Assembly (NCBI RefSeq): GCF_900215205.1
Contig: NZ_OBDY01000001.1
Span: forward strand, 368,786 to 432,785
Length of the DNA: 64,000 bases
Direction of reading: 5' to 3'
DNA from: Paractinoplanes atraurantiacus
GTDB lineage: Bacteria > Actinomycetota > Actinomycetes > Mycobacteriales > Micromonosporaceae
In this document: piece by piece, positions 52,125-60,310 of the stretch
How the letters are laid out: each line of letters opens with the position of its first letter
Numbering within the stretch: position 1 is the first letter of the stretch
Translations under genes and position numbers: made by a program
The notes under the pieces: model-generated
What the model was told of the DNA's origin: nothing
What the model saw: only the letters and a program-made list of their open reading frames with translations
Databases searched by the model: none

Positions 52125-54497
52125 GTGGAAGACCTTGGTGAAATCGTCGGCGAATTCCTTATGGAGAGCCACGAGAACCTGGACCAGATCGACCGTGACC
52201 TGGTGGATCTGGAGCAGGAGCCCAACTCCCGCGATCTGATCTCCCGAATCTTCCGGGCGATTCACACGATCAAGGGCACCAGTGGCTTCCTGGCGTTCAC
52301 GCGCCTGGAGACCCTCGCCCACGCCGGCGAGTCGCTGCTGTCGAAGCTGCGCGACGGCGTCATGCCGGTCACCCCGTCGACGATCACCACGCTGCTGGCC
52401 ACGATCGACGGTGTGCGCTCGATCCTCGCCTCCATCGAGGAGAACAGCAACGAGGGCGACGTCGACATCGAGAGCATCATCGCGCAGGTCCACGCGCAGA
52501 TGAACGCCGGCGCCGAGCCGGCCGCCGCCGCACCGGCCGCCGAGCCCGCGGAAGCCGCGGAAGCCGCGCCCGAAGCCGAGGCCGAGGCGCCTGAGCCGAT
52601 CGCCGAGACGCCGGTCCGGCCCGCGCCGGAGCCGGTGGAGAACCAGCGCAAGCCGGTCGGCGAGATCCTGGTCGAGTCGGGCGCGGCCCAGCCGGCCGAC
52701 GTCAGCTCCGCGCTCCAGCAGCAGATCGAGGGCGACGAGCGCAAGCTCGGCACGATCCTGCTCGACGAGGGCAAGGCGCAGCCGGCCGCGGTCAACGAGG
52801 CCCTGCAGCAGCAGGCGCCCAAGCGCAGCATCGCCGACAGCGCCATCCGCGTCGACGTCGACCTGCTCGACACCCTGATGAACATGGTCGGTGAGCTGGT
52901 GCTCGCCCGTAATCAGCTGGTCCGCGGCGTCATGGAGATCGGCGACGCCACGCTCGTGCGCAGCGCCCAGCGGCTCGGCATGATCACCAGTGAGCTGCAA
53001 GAGGGCATCATGAAGACCCGCATGCAGCCCATCGAGCACATCTGGTCGAAGCTGCCCCGAGTCGTCCGCGACCTGAGCAACTCGCTCGGCAAGAAGGTCG
53101 AGCTCGTCATGGAGGGCAAGGAGACCGAGCTCGACCGGAGCCTGCTCGAGGCGGTCAAGGACCCGCTGACCCACCTGGTGCGCAACGCGGTCGACCACGG
53201 CATCGAGGACCCCGAGCGCCGTGCCGCGGCCGGCAAGGGCCCCGAGGGCACGCTGACGCTGCGCGCCTATCACGAGGGCGGCCACGTCGCGGTCGAGGTG
53301 GCCGACGACGGCGCCGGCCTGAACGTGGAGCGCATCGCCCAGAAGGCCGTGGAGAACGGCCTGCTGCGGGCCGAGCAGATCCCCAACATGGACAAGCGCG
53401 ACATCATGGCGATGGTGTTCCAGCCCGGCTTCTCCACCGCGGCCAAGGTCACCAACGTGTCCGGCCGCGGTGTCGGCATGGACGTGGTCAAGACCAACAT
53501 CGAGAACATCGGCGGCGCGGTCAGCGTCGACTCGACGCCCGGCGAGGGCACGGTCTGGCGGCTCACCATCCCGCTGACGCTCGCCATCATCCAGGCCCTG
53601 ACCGTCGACTGCGGCGACCAGCGCTACGTCGTGCCGCAGGTGGCGGTACTCGAGCTGGTCTTCATCGACGGGCAGTCCACCAAGATCGAGTACGCGTCCG
53701 GCGCGCCCGTCTACCGGCTGCGCGGCAAGCTGCTCCCGCTGGTGCGCCTGGACAAGGCGCTCGGCTTCGAGGTCGCCGGCGACCAGGGCGTTTACATCAT
53801 GGTGCTCCAGGCCGACGGCCGCCGGTTCGGCCTGGTCGTCGACCGGGTCCTGAACACCGAAGAGGTCGTCGTCAAGGCCCTCAACAGCAGACTCAAAGAC
53901 ATTGGTCTGTACGCCGGGGCGACCATCCTCGGTGACGGAAAGGTCGGCCTGATCCTCGACGTCTCGTCGCTGGCCCGGCGCAGCCATCTGGCCGCCGACG
54001 CCGAGCGCAAGGGCATGGACTCCTCGTCGCGGGCCGCGGGCGCGGCCGGCACCGGCGAGCGCCTCCTGGTCACCGCCGTCGGCGAACGGCGGGTGGCGAT
54101 CCCGCTCGACACGGTCACGAGGCTCGAGGAGTTCCCGCGCGACCGCATCGAGCACGCCGGCTCGCGGGAGGTCGTGCAGTACCGAGGGCAGATCCTGCCC
54201 CTCGTGCGGTTGTCCCACCTGCTCGGCGCGTACGGCGAAGAGCCCGAAGGAGACACGGTGTCGGTGGTGGTCTACAGCGAGGGCGGCCGCAGCGTGGCCC
54301 TGGTCGTCGACCGGATCGTCGACATCGCCGAGAACTCGACGACGGCCCGCCGCGACGCCGAGGAGGACGGCCTGGTCGGCACCGCGGTGATCCAGCAGCG
54401 GGTGACCGAGCTGCTCGACGTCCGGCGCGCGATCCTCGCCGCCGACCCGAACTTCTACACCGACCTGGAGAACGACGAGATGTTGGTGGAGGCCTGA
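52125..54497 (+). CDS. cheA: Chemotaxis histidine kinase CheA with two CheW domains
   Basis: 790 aa. Order: HPt (1-~105, phospho-His47 in RAIHTIKG); Ala/Glu/Pro-rich linker (128-175); two 24-residue repeats (177-200 and 207-230) of LGxxLVxxG...LxxALxxQ type; dimerisation (236-300); HATPase with Asn354 in HLVRNAVDHG, DDGAG (394-398) and GRGVGMD (447-453); a CheW-like domain (~486-625); and a second CheW-like domain (~645-785). It phosphorylates CheY and CheB. No classic CheY-binding P2 domain is recognised in the linker. GTG 52125 follows AGGAGG by 8 bp. First gene of the chemotaxis operon. Confidence 0.95.
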   Translation: MEDLGEIVGEFLMESHENLDQIDRDLVDLEQEPNSRDLISRIFRAIHTIKGTSGFLAFTRLETLAHAGESLLSKLRDGVMPVTPSTITTLLATIDGVRSILASIEENSNEGDVDIESIIAQVHAQMNAGAEPAAAAPAAEPAEAAEAAPEAEAEAPEPIAETPVRPAPEPVENQRKPVGEILVESGAAQPADVSSALQQQIEGDERKLGTILLDEGKAQPAAVNEALQQQAPKRSIADSAIRVDVDLLDTLMNMVGELVLARNQLVRGVMEIGDATLVRSAQRLGMITSELQEGIMKTRMQPIEHIWSKLPRVVRDLSNSLGKKVELVMEGKETELDRSLLEAVKDPLTHLVRNAVDHGIEDPERRAAAGKGPEGTLTLRAYHEGGHVAVEVADDGAGLNVERIAQKAVENGLLRAEQIPNMDKRDIMAMVFQPGFSTAAKVTNVSGRGVGMDVVKTNIENIGGAVSVDSTPGEGTVWRLTIPLTLAIIQALTVDCGDQRYVVPQVAVLELVFIDGQSTKIEYASGAPVYRLRGKLLPLVRLDKALGFEVAGDQGVYIMVLQADGRRFGLVVDRVLNTEEVVVKALNSRLKDIGLYAGATILGDGKVGLILDVSSLARRSHLAADAERKGMDSSSRAAGAAGTGERLLVTAVGERRVAIPLDTVTRLEEFPRDRIEHAGSREVVQYRGQILPLVRLSHLLGAYGEEPEGDTVSVVVYSEGGRSVALVVDRIVDIAENSTTARRDAEEDGLVGTAVIQQRVTELLDVRRAILAADPNFYTDLENDEMLVEA

Positions 54498-54498
54498 G

Positions 54499-54936
54499 AT
54501 GGCGAGCCGGCAGTTCGCCACCTTCGAGGTGGCCGACCAGCTCTTCGGTGTCGAGGTGCACACGGTGCAGGAGGTGCTCTCGTACAACGAGTACACCCCC
54601 GTGCCGCTGGCGCCGCCGGCCGTCGGCGGGCTGTTCAACCTGCGCGGCCAGGTGATCGCCGCGGTCGACCTCCGGGTGCAGCTGGGGCTGGTCCGCAAGG
54701 CGCTGCAGGGCCCGGTCATGAACGTGATCCTGCGCGGTGACGGCGAGCCGGTCAGCCTGGTCGTCGACAAGATCGGTGAGGTGGTCGACCTCGACGAGGC
54801 GACGTTCGAGCCGCCACCGGACACGCTCAGCGGGCCGACCCGTGAGCTGGTGGTGGGCACGTTCAAGCTGGACGGCCGGCTGATGCTGGCCCTGGACGTC
54901 AACCAGGCCGTCGACACGCACCGCGCCACCACCTGA
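54499..54936 (+). CDS. cheW: Chemotaxis adaptor CheW
   Basis: 145 aa, a single CheW (SH3-like) domain: FATFEVADQLFGVEVHTVQEV, then LAPPAVGGLFNLRGQVIAAVDLR and PVSLVVDKIGEVVDL. It couples receptors to CheA. One base separates it from the cheA stop, and its stop overlaps the next ATG. Confidence 0.95.
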   Translation: MASRQFATFEVADQLFGVEVHTVQEVLSYNEYTPVPLAPPAVGGLFNLRGQVIAAVDLRVQLGLVRKALQGPVMNVILRGDGEPVSLVVDKIGEVVDLDEATFEPPPDTLSGPTRELVVGTFKLDGRLMLALDVNQAVDTHRATT

Positions 54937-55808
54937 TGTACAGCCTCGTCAGCGCGCCGGTGCTCGGCTTCGACCTGACCCGCCTCAGTGGCGGGTCGGC
55001 GACGGCCGAGGTCGTGCTGCGCGGACTGCGGTTGAGCGCGGACGATCTGCCGGTGCTGGCCGAGCGCCTGCCCGACGAGGGGGTCCGCGGCCCGTTGTGG
55101 GTCGAGGTGGAGAGCGCCGCCCGCCGGATGCCCTCGCTCAAGGGGATGTCCAAGGACGACCCGGCGGGGAGCCTGGCCCTGGTCGAGCGCGCACCGATCG
55201 GCTCGGTCGACGCGCTGCTGACCTGCGTGCGCTACGACGTGATGGCCTGGACGTGGACCGGCACCGGCCGGGACGCGACGCAGAGCGAGGTGGCCGCCGC
55301 GGCCACCGGGCTGATCTGCGACGCGGCCGTGGCCAGCTATCTGCGTGAGGTGCTCGACTCGGACACGCGCCGCCGGCTGGGCGCGGGCTGGGTGGCGGCG
55401 ATGCGCCGGCTGCCCACCGGCGCACCGATCGACCTCGGGCCGCACCATTACACGGTCTCGGCGCTGCTCGACCGGTTGCGCTCGCTGCGCTCGGCCGACC
55501 TCAGCCGGCTGGTGTCCTCGGCGGAGGACGCCCGGCGCAACGCCGGCGGCTGGTCCCCGGCGGTGCATTCCGCCTCGTGGGCGGCTTATCTCTCGGATCG
55601 CGTCCGCACCGCCGCCGCGGCGCAGATGCTGTTGGTACAGGCCGTCGACACGGCCGCGATCCCGTTGGCCGACCGGGCCGGCGGCGTCTGGAACATGCTC
55701 AGCGGCGCGGTGCAGGCGCTGGTGGTGCGGGATCTTCTGGATACCTCCACCGCCCATCGTCTCCTCGCACCTGTCGTCGCCGCTCTCGGCCCCGCGTGGC
55801 TCGGGTGA
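54936..55808 (+). CDS. Unknown protein in the chemotaxis operon
   Basis: 290 aa, not recognised. It is soluble, Ala/Leu/Arg-rich and mostly helical, with no signal peptide or transmembrane segment. A VEVESAARRMPSLKGM segment occurs near residue 60, WTWTGTGRD near 105, and DLGPHHYTVSALLDRLRSLR near 170. TGATG overlap with cheW and its placement before cheB argue that it is part of the chemotaxis machinery, perhaps a regulator or adaptor. No catalytic motif can be named. Confidence 0.75.
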   Translation: MYSLVSAPVLGFDLTRLSGGSATAEVVLRGLRLSADDLPVLAERLPDEGVRGPLWVEVESAARRMPSLKGMSKDDPAGSLALVERAPIGSVDALLTCVRYDVMAWTWTGTGRDATQSEVAAAATGLICDAAVASYLREVLDSDTRRRLGAGWVAAMRRLPTGAPIDLGPHHYTVSALLDRLRSLRSADLSRLVSSAEDARRNAGGWSPAVHSASWAAYLSDRVRTAAAAQMLLVQAVDTAAIPLADRAGGVWNMLSGAVQALVVRDLLDTSTAHRLLAPVVAALGPAWLG

Positions 55809-55822
55809 GGGGAGGTGGTCAG

Positions 55823-57016
55823 ATGATTTCGGTCCTCGTCGTGGACGACTCCGTGGTGGTCCGGCGTTTGATCGTGGACGCACTGAGCGGTGCGGAGAAC
55901 ATCGAGGTCGTCGGCACGGCTTCGAACGGCCAGCTGGCTCAAGCCAAGATCGACCAGCTCAAGCCCGACGTGATCACCATGGACATCGAGATGCCGCAGA
56001 TGGACGGCATCGCCGCGGTGCGTGAGCTGCGCAAGCGCCACAAGCACATCCCGGTGATCATGTTCAGCACGCTGTCGGCCTCGGGCGCGACGGCGACGCT
56101 GGAGGCGCTCTCGGCCGGCGCCACCGACTACGTCACGAAACCCAGCAACGTCGGTTCCGTGAACGAGTCGATCGCCGCCGTACGCAACGAGCTCGTACCG
56201 AAGATCTACGCGCTGGCCGGCCGCAAACGCCCCGGCGCCGCACCGCCGAGCGCACCGGGCCGGCCCGGCCCCGCCGCTCCGGCCCGGCCCGGCGCGGCCA
56301 CCCGGCCCGGCGCCGCCCCGCCCCGCGCGGGTCTGCCGCCTTCGGGACCGGGACGTCCCGGCGCGGCACCGGGCGGCGCGGCACCGGCCCGCCCGGTCAA
56401 GAAGGCCGGCGCCGGCGGCCGCATCGACATTCTTTGCATCGGCTCCTCCACCGGTGGACCGGACGCCCTGACCAAGGTGCTGCAAGGCCTGCCGTCGGAC
56501 TTTCCCGTGCCGATCGTCGTCACCCAGCACATGCCACCCGTCTTCACCAAAATGTTCGCCGAGCGGCTGGACCGCAGCACCCCGCTGCGCGTGGTCGAGG
56601 CCGGCGACGGGATGGAACTGACGGCCGGCTGGGCGTATATCGCACCGGGTGACAACCACCTGGTGTTCCACCGCCGGGGCACCGCGACGCTGACCCAGCT
56701 CAGCGGCGCGCCGCCGGAGAACTCCTGCCGCCCGGCCGTGGACGTGATGTTCCGGTCGGTGGCGGCTCTTTATGGCGCTTCGGCGTACGCGACCGTGCTG
56801 ACCGGAATGGGACACGATGGACGAGGTGGTGCGAAAGTGCTGAGAGACGCGGGCGCCGAGGTGCTGGCGCAGGACGAGGCCACCTCGGTGGTGTGGGGCA
56901 TGCCGGGCGCGGTCGTCGGCGCCGGCTTGGCGGACGAGATCCTTCCGCTCGACCGGATCGCGTCCCACCTGGTCAACCGGATCAAGAGCAGCCGGTCGGC
57001 GGCGGTGGCCCGATGA
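55823..57016 (+). CDS. cheB: Chemotaxis methylesterase/glutamine deamidase CheB
   Basis: 397 aa. Receiver 1-120 with Asp54 in ITMDIEMPQMDG and VTKP; an unusually long Ala/Pro/Gly linker (~134-196); the catalytic domain with Ser208/209 in GSSTGGPDAL, His236 in TQHMPP and Asp332 in GMGHDGRGG. It removes methyl groups from chemoreceptor glutamates after phosphorylation by CheA. ATG 55823 has GGGGAGG ahead. Overlaps cheR by ATGA. Confidence 0.95.
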   Translation: MISVLVVDDSVVVRRLIVDALSGAENIEVVGTASNGQLAQAKIDQLKPDVITMDIEMPQMDGIAAVRELRKRHKHIPVIMFSTLSASGATATLEALSAGATDYVTKPSNVGSVNESIAAVRNELVPKIYALAGRKRPGAAPPSAPGRPGPAAPARPGAATRPGAAPPRAGLPPSGPGRPGAAPGGAAPARPVKKAGAGGRIDILCIGSSTGGPDALTKVLQGLPSDFPVPIVVTQHMPPVFTKMFAERLDRSTPLRVVEAGDGMELTAGWAYIAPGDNHLVFHRRGTATLTQLSGAPPENSCRPAVDVMFRSVAALYGASAYATVLTGMGHDGRGGAKVLRDAGAEVLAQDEATSVVWGMPGAVVGAGLADEILPLDRIASHLVNRIKSSRSAAVAR

Positions 57017-57858
57017 CCCTTTCGCAAGCCGAGTTCGCCTTCGTCTCGCAGCTGGTGCGGCGGGAGGCCTCGATCGTGCTCGCTCCCGGCAAGGAGTACC
57101 TGGTCGAGGCCAGGCTGATTCCGGTCGCGCGGGCCGTCGGCGCCCCCAATGTCAGCGAGTTCCTGGCGGAGCTCCAGCGCCGCCCCAACCCGCAGAACCA
57201 GCGCAAGATCATCGACGCGCTGACCACGAACGAGACCTCGTGGTTCCGCGACCGGGAGCCGTTCTCGGCGCTGACCGACGTGATCCTGCCCGAGCTGGTC
57301 AAGTCGCGCACCGCGACCCGCAAGGTGCGGATCTGGTCGGCGGCCAGCTCCAGCGGCCAGGAGGCGTACAGCCTGGCCATCCTGCTCCAGGAGAACCTGC
57401 CGCCGGGGTGGTCGTACGAGATCATGGGAACCGACATCTCCACCGAGATGGTCAAGCGCGCCGAGACCGGCGAGTACAGCCAGGTCGAGGTCAACCGGGG
57501 CCTGCCCGCCCAGCAGCTCGTGCAGTACTTCGAGCGGGCCGGCGCGCACTGGCGGATCAGTCAGCAGCTGCGCCGCAACGTGTCGTTCAAGCTGATGAAC
57601 CTGACCGCGCCGTTCCCGGCCATGCAGCCGTTCGACGTGATCTTCCTGCGGAACGTCCTGATCTATTTCGACGTCGCCACCAAGCGCAACGTGCTGCAGA
57701 ACATGTCCAAGGTGCTGCGGCCCGACGGCTGGCTCTTCCTGGGCGCGGCCGAGACCACGATCGGGATCGACGACAACTACGAGCGGGTGGCCGCCGGCCG
57801 CACGTCCGCCTACCGAGCACGTACCGGAGCGCCCGCGGGCGCAGCGAGAAGGGTGTGA
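57013..57858 (+). CDS. cheR: Chemotaxis methyltransferase CheR
   Basis: 281 aa. An N-terminal helical domain (AEFAFVSQLVRREASIVLAPGK) precedes a SAM-binding domain with NETSWFRDREPF, IWSAASSSGQEAYSLAILL, GTDISTEMVKRAETGEY, FKLMNL, and FDVIFLRNVLIYFD. It methylates receptor glutamates. The receptors themselves are not in the window. Confidence 0.95.
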   Translation: MTLSQAEFAFVSQLVRREASIVLAPGKEYLVEARLIPVARAVGAPNVSEFLAELQRRPNPQNQRKIIDALTTNETSWFRDREPFSALTDVILPELVKSRTATRKVRIWSAASSSGQEAYSLAILLQENLPPGWSYEIMGTDISTEMVKRAETGEYSQVEVNRGLPAQQLVQYFERAGAHWRISQQLRRNVSFKLMNLTAPFPAMQPFDVIFLRNVLIYFDVATKRNVLQNMSKVLRPDGWLFLGAAETTIGIDDNYERVAAGRTSAYRARTGAPAGAARRV

Positions 57859-57865
57859 AGCCGCG

Positions 57866-58252
57866 ATGCGCGCCATGGTGATCGACGACTCCCGCGCGAT
57901 GCGCATGATCCTCAAGCGCATCGTCTCGAAGCTGGACTTCGAGGCACTGGAGGCAGGCGACGGCCGCGAGGCCCTGGACCTGCTGGCCACCCTGGATGAG
58001 GTGCCCGAGCTGGCCCTCATCGACTGGAACATGCCCAACATGAACGGGCTCGAGTTCGTCACGAACGTCCGCGCTGACCCGCGTCTGCGAGAGATGACGC
58101 TGGTCATGGTCACCACCGAGAGCGAACAGAGCCAGATCGTACGGGCGCTCGCCGCGGGCGCCCACGAGTACGTGATCAAGCCCTTCACCGAGGGCGCGAT
58201 GATCGAAAAGCTGGCCCTGCTGGGCCTCGTCCCGACCGGAGCGAATTCATGA
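57866..58252 (+). CDS. cheY: CheY-type single-domain response regulator
   Basis: 128 aa. Acidic pocket Asp7/Asp8, phospho-acceptor Asp53 in LIDWNMPNMNG, Thr83/84 in VMVTTES, and Lys105 in VIKPF. It carries the signal from CheA to the flagellar switch. Its stop overlaps the cheX start. Confidence 0.93.
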   Translation: MRAMVIDDSRAMRMILKRIVSKLDFEALEAGDGREALDLLATLDEVPELALIDWNMPNMNGLEFVTNVRADPRLREMTLVMVTTESEQSQIVRALAAGAHEYVIKPFTEGAMIEKLALLGLVPTGANS

Positions 58253-58734
58253 GCGTCGAAGTCGAGGTCAATGAGAACGACCTCGCCGAGATGGTGGAGC
58301 AGGTATGGGAGTCGTACCTCGATCCGGAGGGCATCAGCCCTCTGATCCCGACGTACGACGAGAATCAGCCCTCCGAGGTGCACTCCTCGGTCTCCATCAC
58401 CGGATCCTGGACCGGGCACATCGTCTACGCCTCCTCGACGTCGGCGGCCCGCCGTGCCGCCGCCGCGTTCCTCGCCATGGAAATGGACGAGGTCAGCGAG
58501 GAGGACCTGTCGGATGTGCTCGGTGAGCTCGCCAACATCGTCGGGGGCAACGTGAAAGCGATGTTGCCGCCCGGCGCACTCCTGTCCTTGCCGCAGGTGG
58601 TGCTGGCGCCCGAAACCACGGCTCGCTTTCCCCATTCCGAACGGATCAGCGGTGTCTACGGGGTCTGGGACGGCGAGCCGGTGTCCATTTCCATGTGGCA
58701 GAGCCGCGGCGACAACAAGGAGGGCGCGGAATGA
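58249..58734 (+). CDS. cheX: CheX-type CheY-P phosphatase
   Basis: 161 aa. The CheX/CheC catalytic pattern E-x-x-N is Glu93 and Asn96 in LGELANIVGGN, with an upstream beta strand SSVSITGSWTGHIVYASS. It removes phosphate from CheY-P to reset the signal. Its position between two cheY genes fits this. Confidence 0.9.
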   Translation: MSVEVEVNENDLAEMVEQVWESYLDPEGISPLIPTYDENQPSEVHSSVSITGSWTGHIVYASSTSAARRAAAAFLAMEMDEVSEEDLSDVLGELANIVGGNVKAMLPPGALLSLPQVVLAPETTARFPHSERISGVYGVWDGEPVSISMWQSRGDNKEGAE

Positions 58735-59093
58735 AGATTCTCATCGCTGATGACAGTCGGGTGATGCGGCAGATCGTGGTCCGCACACTGCGCCAGGCCG
58801 GCTTCGGTGACCATGAGCTGATCGAGGCCGCGGACGGCCAGCAGGCGTTCGACATGGCCAAGTCGGAGAACCCGGATCTGGTCCTCTCGGACTGGAACAT
58901 GCCCGGTATGACGGGCATCGAGGTGTTGCGGCAGCTCCGTGCCGCCGGCAACGACATCAAGTTCGGTTTCGTGACATCGGAGAGCACGCCTGAGATGAAG
59001 GATCAGGCCGACGCCGCCGGTGCACTTTTTTTCATCGTGAAGCCCTTCTCGGCTGAGCGATTCGATGAGGTCTTCGCTCCTATTTTGGGATGA
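58731..59093 (+). CDS. cheY: Second CheY-type response regulator
   Basis: 120 aa. Acidic pocket Asp7/Asp8, phospho-acceptor Asp54 in LVLSDWNMPGMTG, Thr82 in FVTSES, and Lys104 in FIVKPF. It differs enough from the first CheY to be a true paralogue; one may be a phosphate sink. Its start overlaps the cheX stop by ATGA. Confidence 0.92.
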   Translation: MKILIADDSRVMRQIVVRTLRQAGFGDHELIEAADGQQAFDMAKSENPDLVLSDWNMPGMTGIEVLRQLRAAGNDIKFGFVTSESTPEMKDQADAAGALFFIVKPFSAERFDEVFAPILG

Positions 59094-59100
59094 TTACGAC

Positions 59101-59589
59101 ATGTCTGATGTCTCGGTTCTTCCAGGCACCCTGGCCGTTCGCAACCTCTTCGAGGACCTGCTCGGCCGGGAAGTGACCGTCAGCCCCGGCGACCCGCTCT
59201 CCGCGGACGAGGTCAACACCTCGACGATCGCCATCTTCACTGACAACGCACAGCAGATCTACGGCGTTCTCGGGATGGATCTCAATCTGTCGGCCAACGC
59301 CGGCGCCGCCCTCGGCCTCCTGCCGGCCGGCGCCGCGGAGGACAGCATCGACGAGAAGAAGCTCTTCCCGAACCTCGCCGAGAACGTCTTCGAGCTGTGC
59401 AACGTGCTGACCAGCCTCCTCAACCGTGAGGGCGGCCCGCACATCAAGATGTACCAGGTGATCTACCCGGGCGATCCGCTCCCGGCCGACGCCCGCGCCC
59501 ACCTCATGGCACTCGGGCGCCGGGTCGACCTCATGGTCGAGGTCAACCGGTACGGAAAGGGAAAGTTCAGCCTCTCCCTCGCACCGTGA
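59101..59589 (+). CDS. CheX/CheC-like protein, divergent
   Basis: 162 aa, last gene of the che operon. The segment NVFELCNVLTSLLN (E98-x-x-N101) resembles the E-L-A-N catalytic pattern of the CheX gene two positions upstream; TIAIFTDNAQQIYGVLGMDL matches the preceding beta strand region. Similarity is limited to this pattern and general layout, so a CheX-like role is inference. It is followed by a strong terminator. Confidence 0.5.
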   Translation: MSDVSVLPGTLAVRNLFEDLLGREVTVSPGDPLSADEVNTSTIAIFTDNAQQIYGVLGMDLNLSANAGAALGLLPAGAAEDSIDEKKLFPNLAENVFELCNVLTSLLNREGGPHIKMYQVIYPGDPLPADARAHLMALGRRVDLMVEVNRYGKGKFSLSLAP

Positions 59590-59605
59590 TGTGAGAAACG
59601 AAAAG

Positions 59606-59637
59606 ACGCGGGGCCGCCTCTCGGGGCGGCCCCGCGT
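59606..59637 (+). terminator. Terminator of the chemotaxis operon
   Basis: ACGCGGGGCCGCC (59606-59618) pairs with GGCGGCCCCGCGT (59625-59637), perfect 13-bp stem, 6-nt loop, then TTCTTTT. A classical intrinsic terminator, 17 bp past the last che stop. Confidence 0.93.
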
Positions 59638-59710
59638 TCTTTTGCCGCTAAGCAAATCCGCAGACCTGTCGAAGCGTAGTTCGAGCTAGCTATCAGGACA
59701 GGAGTGCGTG

Positions 59711-60283
59711 ATGACCTCACCGACTTCCGGCTCCACGGGACCATCGGGGACATTCGCCGCGGGGGCCGCAGCTGCCGCGGCCAAGGCCGGCGTTCCCGAG
59801 AAGCCCAAGTCGCTCGGCGACAAGGACACCTTCCTCAAGCTGCTGGTGGCCCAGCTGAAATATCAGGACCCCAGCAAGCCGGCCGACTCGACCCAGTTCC
59901 TGGCCCAGACGGCGCAGTTCACCCAGGTCGAGAAGCTGGGCGAGGTCGCCGACATGCTCAAGGCGCAGCAACTGGTCGGCGCCAGCTCCCTGGTCGGCAA
60001 GACGGTCACCTACATGGACGAGAACGGTGCCAAGTTCACGGGAGTCATATCGGCAGCGAAGCTCAACGGCGACAGCGAACCGACCCTGCGGATCGGGAAC
60101 ACGGATGTGCAGCTGTCCAAGGTCATGGAAGTCCAGACGCAGGCGGACGCCGCGGCTCAGGCGGCGGCGATGAGCGCGCCGCTCACGCCGCCCGCAGCCG
60201 CACCGGCACCGGCGCCGGCGGCGCCGAAGCCCGCACCGGCGACGGAGCCGGCGGACAAGACCTCAGAGACACCCAAGCCGTAA
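59711..60283 (+). CDS. flgD: Flagellar hook assembly scaffold FlgD
   Basis: 190 aa. The FlgD signature DTFLKLLVAQLKYQDPSKPA near residue 40, then FLAQTAQFTQVE, and the SLVGKTVTYMDENG region of the N-terminal part. FlgD caps the growing hook. The C-terminal FlgD beta domain is short and replaced by an Ala/Pro-rich tail (~155-190). ATG 59711 follows GGAG by 6 bp. First of the flagellar run in this window. Confidence 0.9.
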   Translation: MTSPTSGSTGPSGTFAAGAAAAAAKAGVPEKPKSLGDKDTFLKLLVAQLKYQDPSKPADSTQFLAQTAQFTQVEKLGEVADMLKAQQLVGASSLVGKTVTYMDENGAKFTGVISAAKLNGDSEPTLRIGNTDVQLSKVMEVQTQADAAAQAAAMSAPLTPPAAAPAPAPAAPKPAPATEPADKTSETPKP

Positions 60284-60310
60284 TTCTCTCCACCGCGAAG
60301 GACCCAGAAC

